In this document: in pieces, positions 46,770-56,247 of the stretch | Numbering within the stretch: position 1 is the stretch's first letter | How the letters are laid out: each line of letters opens with the position of its first letter | Virus record (IMG/VR): IMGVR_UViG_3300012919_001127 | Location: 1-64,000 of that record | Reading direction: 5' to 3' (one strand) | From: a virus | DNA length: 64,000 nucleotides | Notes under the pieces: model-generated | Told to the model about the DNA's origin: nothing | Seen by the model: only the letters and a program-made list of their open reading frames with translations | The model's database searches: none | Translations under genes and position numbers: made by a program

Positions 46770-47670
46770 TTTCAAACCTCATCACAGTCATAATGACGGA
46801 ATGTTTATTGATTGTAAAAAGATCATAATAAATCACAACAACATCAAACCGCCACACATTAATCAAAACGTGCAAAATACAGAGTTTTGGATCAAACGTA
46901 AAAGAAAAGAATGCACAGTTGTTCTAGGAGAAAGTTGGACTTATGGCGAAGCACTATTAAACCTTGTGTCATCTAACCTACAAAAGTATGATTTAGAAAC
47001 ACAAATAAAATATTGTTGGGGTCCCACAACTGCAACATTACTAGATACAGATTATTATCAGTATGCAGTTCCAGGTAACAACAATGCAACTATTTTTGGA
47101 GCAGTTGAAAGGATTTTAGAAACTGTGAGTCCTTTGTATGATACTGTGTATTTGCTGATACAGATGACAGAACCATCTCGTGAAGAAATTATTGTAAATG
47201 ACTTGCAGGAACAAAAACATCCACTTGCAAAACTATACGATCAAGATTATGTAAAAGGAATGACAGTGAAGGAATGGTGTGTAGAAAATGAAGATATAAT
47301 GTTTACACAACTTAAAACAACATTATTAAAATTTAAAAATGTAAAAACAACTGCTTGGAAAAACTTTTGCACATTACAAAATAAAAAGGATTATAATTTT
47401 AAAATTTTAGAAGAAACATGGATTGAATTTAGTGCAAGAATAAATGGACACAAAGTAAATAGCCCAGACTTTTATGTTGCAGGGTGGCTTAATAACCATT
47501 TAAAAACATATTCAGGAATAGAAAATACTCCTAAATACTTTAATGAACAATTAGATTTGATTGAAGCATCAAATAAATTTTTACATGATTGTCACGACCA
47601 CATACCACACCCTGGAGTAGGTGCACATAAACTTTGGGGTTATAACGTGTTTCAACTTATGGACAAGTAA
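46747..47670 (+). CDS. SGNH-hydrolase-like protein (307 aa)
   Basis: Contains VVLGESWTYGEAL (S63), the GxS block of SGNH hydrolases, then a Gly/Asn block (AVPGNNNATIFGAVE). A C-terminal His-containing segment HPGVGAHKLWGYNVF follows, where block V would supply the catalytic His. Related enzymes are esterases or acyltransferases that add or remove O-acyl groups on glycans. Similarity is weak and the exact catalytic Asp/His pair is not certain. Overlaps the preceding radical SAM gene by 23 nt and is coupled to the next (TAATG). Confidence 0.5.
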   Translation: MIVPKWYSFKPHHSHNDGMFIDCKKIIINHNNIKPPHINQNVQNTEFWIKRKRKECTVVLGESWTYGEALLNLVSSNLQKYDLETQIKYCWGPTTATLLDTDYYQYAVPGNNNATIFGAVERILETVSPLYDTVYLLIQMTEPSREEIIVNDLQEQKHPLAKLYDQDYVKGMTVKEWCVENEDIMFTQLKTTLLKFKNVKTTAWKNFCTLQNKKDYNFKILEETWIEFSARINGHKVNSPDFYVAGWLNNHLKTYSGIENTPKYFNEQLDLIEASNKFLHDCHDHIPHPGVGAHKLWGYNVFQLMDK

Positions 47671-48845
47671 TGAGCAAAACAATTTGTATTTTACCATGGA
47701 TTCATATGTACGTCAATGCCGACGGAAATGTTTTGCCTTGTTGCATAGGTGATTATAAACAACCTCTAGGTAATACACACAACAGAAGCATAGAAGATAT
47801 ATGGAACAGCCATGAATACAAAACATTAAGAAAACAATTAATGAATGGTGAAAAGCCTAGTGTATGTCATCAGTGCTGGAAACACGAAGAAGCAGGCAAC
47901 AACAGTTCACGCATCAGTAACAACAAAAGATTCAAAGAAGACTTTCATATTGTGGATAAAACAAATACTGATGGTAGCTTAGACACCATGGATCTACGAT
48001 ACTTTGATGTGCGTTGGAGCAATATTTGTAATTTTAAATGCAGAACTTGTAGTGCAACATACAGCAGTAATTGGGCAGTTGAAGATAATCAACATGGAGA
48101 CAACAAACCTGTGTACATATTTGCAGGAGGTGACAGCAACGATAGTTTATACAATCAGTTTAAACCTCACTTTAAAAACATAAAAGTTTTTTATTTTGCA
48201 GGTGGTGAGCCATTAATGACTGACAAGCATTATGAAATATTAGAACATTTAATTGAGACAGGCAACACAAAAGTTACATTAGAATACAATTCAAACGTAA
48301 GTAGATTAAAATACAAAAACAAAAGCATAATAGATTTATGGAACAAGTTTGAAAATGTTACTGTAAGTGCAAGTTTAGACAGTTGGGGATCACGTGCAGA
48401 ATACATACGTGAAGGAACTGACTGGGACAAAGTTGAAAGCAATTTGCAAACAATTAAAGAAAAATGTCCACACGTTAAGATAAGTTTTAACACAGTTGTA
48501 AGCATTTTTAATTTATGCACTCTAACAGATTTTTTAAAATACATCACAGCAAGGGGATTCAACACAAACAATGGCAGTTTGTATAACATTGTTGATCCTA
48601 ATTATTATAGTGTTAGTGCCATGCCACAACAACTTAAAAACACAGCCAAAAGCAAGATTGAAGATTACATGAACGACAATCCTGGCAAATTTTCACATCA
48701 ACTTAAAGGTGTTTTGCGTTACATAGACAATAGCAAGTTTGATGAAAATGCTTATAAGCTATTCAAAGCAAAAACTTTTTATTATGATAAAATTAGGAAT
48801 AGAGATTTTGTTGAAACATTTCCTGAATTAGTAGATGTAATTTAA
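47670..48845 (+). CDS. Radical SAM enzyme with N-terminal Cys-rich domain (391 aa)
   Basis: The N-terminal ILPWIHMYVNADGNVLPCC (C6, C24, C25) and VCHQCW (C66, C69) form a SPASM-like cluster site ahead of the radical SAM core CNFKCRTC (C120, C124, C127) and FAGGEPLMT. It ends DFVETFPELVDVI. It is the clearest member of the four-gene subfamily, with 59120 as its closest relative in the window by motif. Stops tail to tail with a minus-strand gene at 48842, overlapping by two bases. Substrate unknown. Confidence 0.82.
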   Translation: MSKTICILPWIHMYVNADGNVLPCCIGDYKQPLGNTHNRSIEDIWNSHEYKTLRKQLMNGEKPSVCHQCWKHEEAGNNSSRISNNKRFKEDFHIVDKTNTDGSLDTMDLRYFDVRWSNICNFKCRTCSATYSSNWAVEDNQHGDNKPVYIFAGGDSNDSLYNQFKPHFKNIKVFYFAGGEPLMTDKHYEILEHLIETGNTKVTLEYNSNVSRLKYKNKSIIDLWNKFENVTVSASLDSWGSRAEYIREGTDWDKVESNLQTIKEKCPHVKISFNTVVSIFNLCTLTDFLKYITARGFNTNNGSLYNIVDPNYYSVSAMPQQLKNTAKSKIEDYMNDNPGKFSHQLKGVLRYIDNSKFDENAYKLFKAKTFYYDKIRNRDFVETFPELVDVI

Positions 48846-49720
48846 ACTAAAGTTAATCTATTGTCCGGTTGAGATGGTGCTACAATTTTAGTTTCGTAAA
48901 AAAACATTTTCATCCAACGTTCATTCATCTTGTATACATTGAAGAATTCTTGTCTTATTTCATATGGCCTTGCCGCGTCTTGCAGTAGTTTCTTCCATTT
49001 ATCAAATGCTTCACTTACTGCGGCATCAGTAGTATCTTTCCAGTCATGTTTAAAAACTTCTTTCAGGTAAGCATAATGTTCAAAAGGATTAGGATGTCCA
49101 TCTTTGAAATATCTGTTTATTAATTTAGAATCTTGTTTAAATTTTTTCTTAAGTTGATTGCTGTATAAAACATCATAGAAGCTGGGTATTAGATTCTCTA
49201 ATGTTTCATGATACAATGCGTGTAACTTATTAAGTTCAATATCTTCTTTCTTAGTCTCCAGATCCCATTGATCTTTAAATGCTGTAATATCCAACATTTG
49301 TAAAAAGTGCCATTGTGTTTTATGTTTTAGCATTTCATGAGCCGCCTTTATAAAAGCATAGTCACGCAAAGATGCACCATACTCTGTAAAGTATTTGCGT
49401 ACAAATTCTAAATCATATGTTGTTTGTGAATATATGTTTCCAGGCGTAAGCCATTCATCTGTGTATCTATCTTCTCTGCTTACATTAGTCCATTGTACCA
49501 TAACTAGATCTTCATGTGTAAAATTATACATGGCATCTGCCTGCATTAGTGAATTGAATATGTAATAATTACCTGCACCTGCTCTGCCAAAGTTGTAAAA
49601 TTCAATTGGCTCTAATTCTTTCGCAAGTACGTTTGCCCATGTGCCCCAGTTGTATCCTGTGAAGCTACAACCAAATGTAAACAATCGTTTGGGCTGATTA
49701 TGTATTAATACTTTTTTCAT
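48842..49720 (-). CDS. SGNH-hydrolase-like protein (292 aa)
   Basis: Blocks in order: LFTFGCSFTG (GCSF, residues 17-20; S19 the likely nucleophile), NFGRAGAGNYYIF (Gly block) and DGHPNPFEHYAYL near residue 220 (D and H of the DxxH block). This is a fair SGNH layout. It may remove or transfer an acyl group on a surface sugar. Overlaps the upstream 429-residue gene on the same strand by 23 nt. Confidence 0.6.
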   Translation of the reverse strand: MKKVLIHNQPKRLFTFGCSFTGYNWGTWANVLAKELEPIEFYNFGRAGAGNYYIFNSLMQADAMYNFTHEDLVMVQWTNVSREDRYTDEWLTPGNIYSQTTYDLEFVRKYFTEYGASLRDYAFIKAAHEMLKHKTQWHFLQMLDITAFKDQWDLETKKEDIELNKLHALYHETLENLIPSFYDVLYSNQLKKKFKQDSKLINRYFKDGHPNPFEHYAYLKEVFKHDWKDTTDAAVSEAFDKWKKLLQDAARPYEIRQEFFNVYKMNERWMKMFFYETKIVAPSQPDNRLTLV

Positions 49721-50987
49721 CTGCTAACTTTCTCATTAAACATACTGCTTGTTTGAATTGTTTTTTCTTGTACTTACCTTTTAACATAACTTCAAAATTG
49801 TGTTTAAGGACATCTGAATTTTGAAATTTCCAATTGATTTGTCTATCTAAAGGCATCTTCCTTATATTATCAATTATGCCTTGGCATTGTGTCCATAATG
49901 CTCTCCATCTTTTTGTGTTGTCTTTTATGTCATCAAAACTTAAATTAAACCAATCCTTGTAAGTGCGATAACCATAATCATTTAGTTTTTGATTTGCTCC
50001 TGGCTGTCCCCATATCACAAAAGGTTGCATATGGTACATACTTCTAAAAGTCTTTTCACTCCAGAACAAACTAGTACCTAAGTAATCTTCTACAAACGTT
50101 TCGTTTACTATTTGAAATAAAGTTGAATCATGCAAATTGCTGTGCAATCCAAGTGCATGATTAGTTTTAAAATCTTCTGTGTCAACTGTAAGTGGTAATG
50201 CTTTTTTAAATTTACCAAGATGCTTTTCTGTAATACCACTGTTCTTAGGCAAATTATTTGAGTAAAAATTAAGGTTGTCTGTAATTTGATCGTGGCTTAC
50301 AAGTCCGTCTTTGAAATATTCACTGTTAAAAATATCATATGCACTTAAAGTTCTGTGAGGCCTATTAACTCTGCTTAGGCTTAAAAATATTTTACCAAAC
50401 TTTTCATCTCTGTATAATTTTTTTGTTTGTTCTACACTGGTGTTAAATCTTTTATGAATTACATCAGCATAAGGAAAGTTTTTATCATTTAAAGGAATTG
50501 TGGATATTTCAACTTGTCCTTGTACCCCAAGTATCATAGGTTCAAAATTTAAGTATGGAAAAACATTAATACTTTTTTCTATTCTATGTACCATATTGTA
50601 TCTTGTTAGGTTTTCAACATCTTTCATATTACTGCTGAAAAAGAAAATTCTTTCAGGATCAACTCCATATATTTTTGCATTGTGGTACAGCATATCATAA
50701 TATGGTTCTTGGTGTATTGTGCTGAATCCTTCTGTACTTGCATCAAACACAAAAAAAGTTTTTTTATTCTTACGTAATTTTTTACGAGCTTTTGGTTTAA
50801 TATATTGGAATATATCAGTGGTTGTCGTCCATTGTTTTGGATATGAAATAAGCACACACATCACTGTGATATCGTCACTAGGTATTTGGTTTAGGACAAA
50901 TGCTTCACGTAAATTAACAGTCGTAAGAGTAAATGTAGGTTCTACTACATATTGGTTCTGTGTTAGAAAGCCGTGAATGTGTTCCAT
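49698..50987 (-). CDS. Putative glycosyltransferase-like protein (429 aa)
   Basis: Unrecognised with certainty. The middle carries FLSLSRVNRPHRTLSAYD. The C-terminal third has SEKTFRSMYHMQPFVIWGQP then DYGYRTYKDWFNLSFDD. The latter pattern (EKT, PF, G-xx-T, WxxxSxD) recurs in large families of marine-virus proteins that are thought to be glycosyltransferases of GT-B type; that assignment is inference. A perfect late octamer lies 29 nt upstream (51023-51016). Confidence 0.5.
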   Translation of the reverse strand: MEHIHGFLTQNQYVVEPTFTLTTVNLREAFVLNQIPSDDITVMCVLISYPKQWTTTTDIFQYIKPKARKKLRKNKKTFFVFDASTEGFSTIHQEPYYDMLYHNAKIYGVDPERIFFFSSNMKDVENLTRYNMVHRIEKSINVFPYLNFEPMILGVQGQVEISTIPLNDKNFPYADVIHKRFNTSVEQTKKLYRDEKFGKIFLSLSRVNRPHRTLSAYDIFNSEYFKDGLVSHDQITDNLNFYSNNLPKNSGITEKHLGKFKKALPLTVDTEDFKTNHALGLHSNLHDSTLFQIVNETFVEDYLGTSLFWSEKTFRSMYHMQPFVIWGQPGANQKLNDYGYRTYKDWFNLSFDDIKDNTKRWRALWTQCQGIIDNIRKMPLDRQINWKFQNSDVLKHNFEVMLKGKYKKKQFKQAVCLMRKLADEKSINT

Positions 50988-51001
50988 AGTGTTTAATTTT
51001 C

Positions 51002-51009
51002 CATAAATA
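51002..51009 (+). promoter_or_regulatory. Late promoter octamer for the UDP-sugar dehydrogenase run
   Basis: CATAAATA at 51002-51009, 40 nt before the GTG start at 51050. Forms a divergent pair with the octamer on the minus strand a few bases away. Confidence 0.55.
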
Positions 51010-51015
51010 CTACTA

Positions 51016-51023
51016 TATTTATA
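51016..51023 (-). promoter_or_regulatory. Perfect T4-type late promoter TATAAATA
   Basis: Minus strand 51023-51016 reads TATAAATA, upstream of the 429-residue gene (ATG at 50987). Confidence 0.6.
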
Positions 51024-51049
51024 TACGCATTTAATGGTAGGAGATTAGT

Positions 51050-52222
51050 GTGAAGATTAGTTTTTTAGGACTAGGTAAACTAGGTTTACCTTGTGCAGAA
51101 GCAGTTGCACAAAAAAATCATGATGTAACAGGTTATGATGTAGTAAATGTAAAAAGTGACCTTGTTGCAGTAAAACAAACAATCAGAGAAGCTGTACAGG
51201 ATAGAGACATTGTCTTTGTTGCTGTACCAACACCACACCACCCTGACTATGATGGTCGTCAACCTACCGCACATTTAGAGCCAAAAGATTTTTCTTATGA
51301 TATAGTAATTGATGTATTGCGTGAAGCCGACAGGCATATGAATAATAAACAATTATTAGTTTTAATATCAACAGTTTTACCTGGAACGACTAGACGTGAA
51401 TTTGTACCATTAATAAAAAATGCAAGATTCATTTATAATCCTTATCTCATTGCTATGGGTACAGTGGCATGGGATATGGTCAACCCTGAGATGGTAATGG
51501 TAGGCACTGAAGACGGAACCAAGACAGGTGATGCAAAACAATTAATTGACTTTTATGCAACAGTGATGGAAAATCACCCTAGGTATGAGGTAGGTACTTG
51601 GGACGAGTGCGAGTGTATTAAAATATTTTACAACACATTCATAAGCATGAAGATAGGATTTGTAAACATGATACAAGACGTTGCTGAAAAACAAGGCAAC
51701 ATTGATGTTGATGTAGTGACAGAAGCACTTGCGTCAAGCAAACAAAGAATAATAAGCAAACGTTACATGACAGCAGGAATGGGCGATGGAGGTGCTTGTC
51801 ACCCAAGGGACAATATTGCATTACGTTGGATGGCACAAAAATTAGATCTCAAGTATGATATATTTGATGCAATCATGAATGCAAGAGAAGTACAAGCAAA
51901 AAATTTAGCTATGTATCTTGTAAAATTAGCTGAAGAGAATGATTTACCAATCATGTTAAATGGTGTTGCATACAAACCAGGAGTGCCATATGTAGATGGT
52001 AGTTACAGTTTACTGGTTGGTCATTATTGTAAAGAATTAGGATATGACTGTATGAAAGTTGATCCTCATGTGTTTCCAGACAAAGGCCCTTATAGTGCGG
52101 TGGTGCTATTGGCACATGAAGAATTGTATTGTAAATTAAATGACGACAGCATCATTGTTGATCCATGGAGAAACTTCCAATCAAAAACATTTAAAGTAAT
52201 ACATTACGGAAATACTAGATGA
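51050..52222 (+). CDS. UDP-sugar / GDP-sugar 6-dehydrogenase family
   Basis: Rossmann motif FLGLGKLGLP (5-14); a C-terminal segment GVAYKPGVPYVDGSYS like the family's third domain; EcIKIFYNTF at 189-197 where the family has its catalytic Lys; and GGACHPRD (C250), equal to the GGxCxPKD block with the catalytic Cys. Enzymes of this family oxidise UDP-glucose, UDP-N-acetyl sugars or GDP-mannose to uronic acids for capsule and lipopolysaccharide. Start is GTG at 51050 with GGTAGGAG upstream. Followed by overlapping SGNH and glycosyltransferase-like genes. Confidence 0.82.
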   Translation: MKISFLGLGKLGLPCAEAVAQKNHDVTGYDVVNVKSDLVAVKQTIREAVQDRDIVFVAVPTPHHPDYDGRQPTAHLEPKDFSYDIVIDVLREADRHMNNKQLLVLISTVLPGTTRREFVPLIKNARFIYNPYLIAMGTVAWDMVNPEMVMVGTEDGTKTGDAKQLIDFYATVMENHPRYEVGTWDECECIKIFYNTFISMKIGFVNMIQDVAEKQGNIDVDVVTEALASSKQRIISKRYMTAGMGDGGACHPRDNIALRWMAQKLDLKYDIFDAIMNAREVQAKNLAMYLVKLAEENDLPIMLNGVAYKPGVPYVDGSYSLLVGHYCKELGYDCMKVDPHVFPDKGPYSAVVLLAHEELYCKLNDDSIIVDPWRNFQSKTFKVIHYGNTR

Positions 52223-53097
52223 GTAGAATATTAATATGCGGCGACAGTAATAGTCTGGGCGAATGGGGGACAGTGATTCCTGGACCAGCTGTGGCAAACA
52301 ATGACCATCCAGATATATTTAAACCATACAACAAAGAAGAATATTTAAAAGAACCTCATGCAAAACCTTTCAATGTAGTGTGGCCAGGGTTTGGTTATGA
52401 ATTAGATCAAAAAGGTCATGCAACAGTAAATTATAGCATAGGCGGTGGAACTAATATTGAGGCAATATTCAAAGTTGAAGAAGCACTAGGACTTGCTCCA
52501 CCATTTACCAGTCCTGTATTTTACAGCCCTGATGTTATAATACTCATGCTGACTGAGCCTATACGAGATTTGACTCCACCACGTTGGCCTCCAGAAGCAG
52601 GTTTAAAAGACTTAGAAAAATATTACGTGCAAAGAGATGAAGCTGTAAAACAAGCAACAAGTATAAAAGATTTAAATGATAGATTGTTAAAAATAATCTT
52701 TGATGGAGCTCAAAAAATATACAACGAAACAAACATTCCTTGGATAATAATTGAAGGTTGGGGAAAATGTCCTGCTATTGACGACTACACTTTCATAAAA
52801 TATATCCACAAAGATTGGATGTCTAAATTACTAGGACATGAGATACCATTAATGAGCAGTTGGCCAACTGTTAATTTATTACGCAGAGCAAGACCAGATC
52901 TTGCAGATGCTAGTGCAACAAAATTTTTACAAAAACATTTACCTATAGAGCAAAAGGAAACAGAATTTAAAAAAATAGTTGACGATTATGAACGCACAAT
53001 AAACACCATGCAGGAACACAAACAGTTTCCAGACAACTGTCATCCTGATAGATTCATACATCAACAACTTGCTAAAGAATTGGAACCTTATGTATGA
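52219..53097 (+). CDS. SGNH-hydrolase-like protein (292 aa)
   Basis: ILICGDSNSLGEWG (GDS, residues 8-10, S10 candidate nucleophile), a Gly block NYSIGGGTNIEA and a C-terminal CHPDRFIHQQLA (D and H). The glycan-directed esterase or acyltransferase role is inferred from neighbours. The 3' end overlaps the next start. Distinct from the two other SGNH-like proteins in the block; identity to them is low by eye. Confidence 0.58.
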   Translation: MSRILICGDSNSLGEWGTVIPGPAVANNDHPDIFKPYNKEEYLKEPHAKPFNVVWPGFGYELDQKGHATVNYSIGGGTNIEAIFKVEEALGLAPPFTSPVFYSPDVIILMLTEPIRDLTPPRWPPEAGLKDLEKYYVQRDEAVKQATSIKDLNDRLLKIIFDGAQKIYNETNIPWIIIEGWGKCPAIDDYTFIKYIHKDWMSKLLGHEIPLMSSWPTVNLLRRARPDLADASATKFLQKHLPIEQKETEFKKIVDDYERTINTMQEHKQFPDNCHPDRFIHQQLAKELEPYV

Positions 53098-53773
53098 TAT
53101 ATGTTTCATAAGTTATAACGAACCTGACGCAGAGGAAAGATACGAAAAGCTATCTAAACGTTTCCCTAGAATAAAAAGGGTACACGGCGTCAAAGGTATT
53201 CATCAAGCTCACATCACTGCCGCAAAGAAATGCTCAACAAAAATGTTTTGGGTCATAGATGGTGATGCTGACTTGTTACCCGAATTCAATTTGGATCATG
53301 TTGTGAACGAATATGATTTAGATTGTGTCCATGTGTGGCGTAGCCGAAATCCTATCAACGATTTAGTCTATGGTTATGGTGGCGTAAAACTCCTACCAAG
53401 ACGACTAACCATGAACGTAGATGTAAACAGCAGTGATATGACTACTTCAATATCAGATAGGTTCAAGGCTATGCCAGACGTGAGTAACGTTACTTGTTTT
53501 AACACAGATGAATTTAGCACTTGGAAAAGTGCATTTAGAGAATGTGCAAAATTAAGTAGCAAAACAATTAACAGACAAGAAGAAGGAGAAACAAATGAAA
53601 GACTTAAAATATGGACCACTAAAGCTAATGGAAGATTTTGTGAATTTGCGATTCGAGGTGCTAATGCTGGTATGGAGTTTGGCCTTTCTGATGGGGTTGA
53701 CCTTCGGCTAATAAATGACTTTGACTGGTTACGTCAACGTTTTCATATGGATGAAATGAATGATACCATTTAA
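53090..53773 (+). CDS. Glycosyltransferase-like protein, paralogue of 44497 (227 aa)
   Basis: MYDICFISYNEPDAEERYEK, then RVHGVKGIHQAHITAA and FWVIDGDADLLPEF (D57, D59). This repeats the order of blocks seen at 44497: Y-x-EP, RVHGV-x-G, A-x-K/E, DGD. A longer frame reaches a TTG at 53069, but the ATG at 53090 overlaps the preceding stop by 8 nt and starts right at the conserved block. The C-terminal half is shorter than in the paralogue. Confidence 0.55.
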   Translation: MYDICFISYNEPDAEERYEKLSKRFPRIKRVHGVKGIHQAHITAAKKCSTKMFWVIDGDADLLPEFNLDHVVNEYDLDCVHVWRSRNPINDLVYGYGGVKLLPRRLTMNVDVNSSDMTTSISDRFKAMPDVSNVTCFNTDEFSTWKSAFRECAKLSSKTINRQEEGETNERLKIWTTKANGRFCEFAIRGANAGMEFGLSDGVDLRLINDFDWLRQRFHMDEMNDTI

Positions 53774-54722
53774 AAGGATTCAGAAACTAGGACATACTAA
53801 TATGTTAAACAAGAAGTTGTTTAATGTAAGCTGGATCCTTGGACGTTTTTGTAATTATGATTGTAGTTATTGTTGGCCCTATGCAAGAAGTAAAACACTT
53901 GATCATAGACCCTTTGAAGTTTACACAAGAACAATAGATGAAATAAAACGTCAAGCAAAAGCAAATGGATTTGACCAGTTTCATTTTAGTTTTAGTGGAG
54001 GCGAACCAACTACATACAAAAAATTTATAGATCTAGTTAATCACTATGAGGACTTTGAAAGTGAATATCTAAGCATACACATGACAAGTAATTGTAGTCC
54101 GGGTAAGCGTTGGTGGAAACGCTGGCTTGATGCAACACATTATCTAGATAGAAGAAGCATCACTGCAAGTTTTCATGCAGAATTTGCCGATGAAAAAGAA
54201 TTTGGTGATAAACTTTTATATTTACAGGACAACGATGTCCTTGTAACAATCAATCAGGTAATGGTGCCTGAACACTGGGAGGAATATTATGAACGAAGTA
54301 AACGTTTTGGTGATAGGGGGCTTCACGTTACACTCAAGCCTCAGTCTGATCCTACTGCTAGTTTTGTCGTGGGCGGTTATACGGAAGAGCAAAAAAACAT
54401 ATTGCAACAGGACAATCAACAAACCACACCGCAAATCATCTTGCAAGATGATAATGGAATAGAGTATTGGATTGATCAAGCAGAAAGATTAAATGCTTAT
54501 GGCTTCAATAAATTTAAAGATTGGAACTGTTGGGCAGGTTATCAAAGTTGTATAATACGAGAACCAGGCGGTGAAGTTAAACGTGCATATAGTTGCCATG
54601 ATGAGCCTTTAGGCACGTTAGACGACGGATTTGAGCTGTTTAAAGCACCAATGCCGTGCGTTACTCCGACCTGTGTAAGTAGTGCTGATAGCAAGATACC
54701 AAAGGAGAGAGTCAATGTATAA
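53760..54722 (+). CDS. Radical SAM/SPASM-like enzyme (320 aa)
   Basis: Core motif CNYDCSYC (C31, C35, C38) after NVSWILGRF, and FSFSGGEPTTYKKF. The C-terminal part contains WNCWAGYQSC, RAYSCHDEP and MPCVTPTCVS, a Cys-rich auxiliary cluster region placed as in typical SPASM proteins. Closest in layout to the 303-residue protein at 61008, with which it shares the WNCWAG block. Overlaps its predecessor by 14 nt; an internal ATG at 53802 is an alternative start with weaker spacing. Confidence 0.78.
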   Translation: MIPFKRIQKLGHTNMLNKKLFNVSWILGRFCNYDCSYCWPYARSKTLDHRPFEVYTRTIDEIKRQAKANGFDQFHFSFSGGEPTTYKKFIDLVNHYEDFESEYLSIHMTSNCSPGKRWWKRWLDATHYLDRRSITASFHAEFADEKEFGDKLLYLQDNDVLVTINQVMVPEHWEEYYERSKRFGDRGLHVTLKPQSDPTASFVVGGYTEEQKNILQQDNQQTTPQIILQDDNGIEYWIDQAERLNAYGFNKFKDWNCWAGYQSCIIREPGGEVKRAYSCHDEPLGTLDDGFELFKAPMPCVTPTCVSSADSKIPKERVNV

Positions 54723-55266
54723 AATGGTTGAATGGAATGAAACTTTGGATCTAGAAGAATTTTATCAGGAAGCAGAAAGAAGGGGTCATAGGAACAATGC
54801 AAATCAAAAATCTATGATTGATTGTTTTAAAAATGAAGACAAATGGAATGCGTGGATATTGTACAAACATGAAAAAGCTATTGGTAGTGTTGTTGCACAT
54901 ACATTTCCTGAAATGAATGGATATAGAATACTTGCAAGAACCTGTGTGTTGGATGGAGTGCGTGACGGAAAAGGATTAGGAACTGGTAGAAGATACATAG
55001 TTGAACATCAAAATTTAACAAGTCAATATTTTGTTCCGACTTGTATAGAGTGGTGTGGTGTAGATTCAGATATGTATGTAACCAGCAACAACGAAGAAGC
55101 AGGTTCACAGAGGTTAGTAAATAAAATATACTTTCCTTTGTTAGAAAAGCAAGGTGAATTTAGTAAAGTAAAGGAAATAAATTATAGAAACACAGAACAG
55201 ATTGTTTGGAAACTAAACGCACATAAGTTTTTAGAAAATTTAAGAAAGTACCCATGTATAAAATAG
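54715..55266 (+). CDS. GNAT-like acetyltransferase (183 aa)
   Basis: The layout fits the GNAT fold: strands around KAIGSVVAHTFPEMNGYRIL and RTCVLDGVRDGKGLGTGRRY, where GKGLGTG stands for the acetyl-CoA pyrophosphate loop (R/Q-x-x-G-x-G/A). Start chosen at 54715, since AAAGGAGAG lies 8 nt before this ATG; it overlaps the preceding stop by 8 nt. Overlaps the next radical SAM gene by 13 nt. Acceptor unknown; an amino sugar is a reasonable guess. Confidence 0.55.
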   Translation: MYKMVEWNETLDLEEFYQEAERRGHRNNANQKSMIDCFKNEDKWNAWILYKHEKAIGSVVAHTFPEMNGYRILARTCVLDGVRDGKGLGTGRRYIVEHQNLTSQYFVPTCIEWCGVDSDMYVTSNNEEAGSQRLVNKIYFPLLEKQGEFSKVKEINYRNTEQIVWKLNAHKFLENLRKYPCIK

Positions 55267-56246
55267 AAGATATCAAAGCAATACATTTAGAAGTCACAAG
55301 TAGGTGTCAAGCAAAGTGTCCTATGTGTGCAAGACGTATCAATGGAGGTCCTTTGAATCCTTTTATGGGGTTAGATGAAATAAGCATAGACAAATTTATG
55401 GAATGGTTTCCAATAGACTTTATAAAACAACTTAATCATCTTGCAATATGTGGTAACTTAGGTGATCCTATTGTCGCAAAAGATACTTTGCCTATATACG
55501 AATATTTGAGAGAAGCAAATCCTACCATGACTTTACAAATGCACACAAACGGAAGTGGTAGAACTAAAGAGTGGTGGCAAAAAATTGCAAAACTACGAGT
55601 ACAAACTGTTTTTGCAATAGATGGACTAGCAGATACTCATGCCAAGTATAGAATAAACACTGATTGGAAAAAAATAATTGACAATGTAATGACTTTTGTT
55701 GATGCTGGTGGAAAAGCAAGATGGGATATGCTAGTGTTCCAACACAATGAACATCAAGTTGAAGAGTGTAGAACTTTATCGCAAAGATTAGGTATGGAAA
55801 GTTTCACTATAAAACACACAACACGTTTTAAAGATGGTAAGTTTGATGTTCTTAATGAACAAGGACAAACAATAGATACATTATATCCAACAGAATTAAG
55901 TAAAAAGATGATGGGCAAGGTTAAAAAAGCATCTGCTGAACAGCTACCTACAATAAAATGCAAAGCAGTGAAGGATAGTATGCTGTATGTAAGTGCTTTA
56001 GGTAGTGTAACTCCTTGTTGTTGGTTAGATCAGCAGTTTTATCCGCATACACATGAGAATAGAATAGATTACATGAACAAAATTAAGGTTTGGCCTAACT
56101 TAAATAATACTACTATGAAAGATATATTTGCAAGTGGCTACTTTGACCTTATAGCTGGTTGTTGGAATACAACAGGCTTGAAAGAATGTTCAAAACAATG
56201 TGGCAGTTTTGACAAATTAAATGAACAATTCGTAGAAAGGACGTAA
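55254..56246 (+). CDS. Radical SAM/SPASM enzyme (330 aa)
   Basis: Motif CQAKCPMC (C18, C22, C25) inside EVTSRCQAKCPMCARRINGG. The C-terminal SPASM-like Cys set is KCKAVKDSMLYVSALG, TPCCWLDQ and GCWNTT with KECSKQCGS. This is the conventional order: SAM core first, auxiliary cluster last. It resembles other SPASM proteins that modify peptides or small molecules. Third of three distinguishable radical SAM types in the block. Confidence 0.82.
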   Translation: MYKIEDIKAIHLEVTSRCQAKCPMCARRINGGPLNPFMGLDEISIDKFMEWFPIDFIKQLNHLAICGNLGDPIVAKDTLPIYEYLREANPTMTLQMHTNGSGRTKEWWQKIAKLRVQTVFAIDGLADTHAKYRINTDWKKIIDNVMTFVDAGGKARWDMLVFQHNEHQVEECRTLSQRLGMESFTIKHTTRFKDGKFDVLNEQGQTIDTLYPTELSKKMMGKVKKASAEQLPTIKCKAVKDSMLYVSALGSVTPCCWLDQQFYPHTHENRIDYMNKIKVWPNLNNTTMKDIFASGYFDLIAGCWNTTGLKECSKQCGSFDKLNEQFVERT

Positions 56247-56247
56247 A

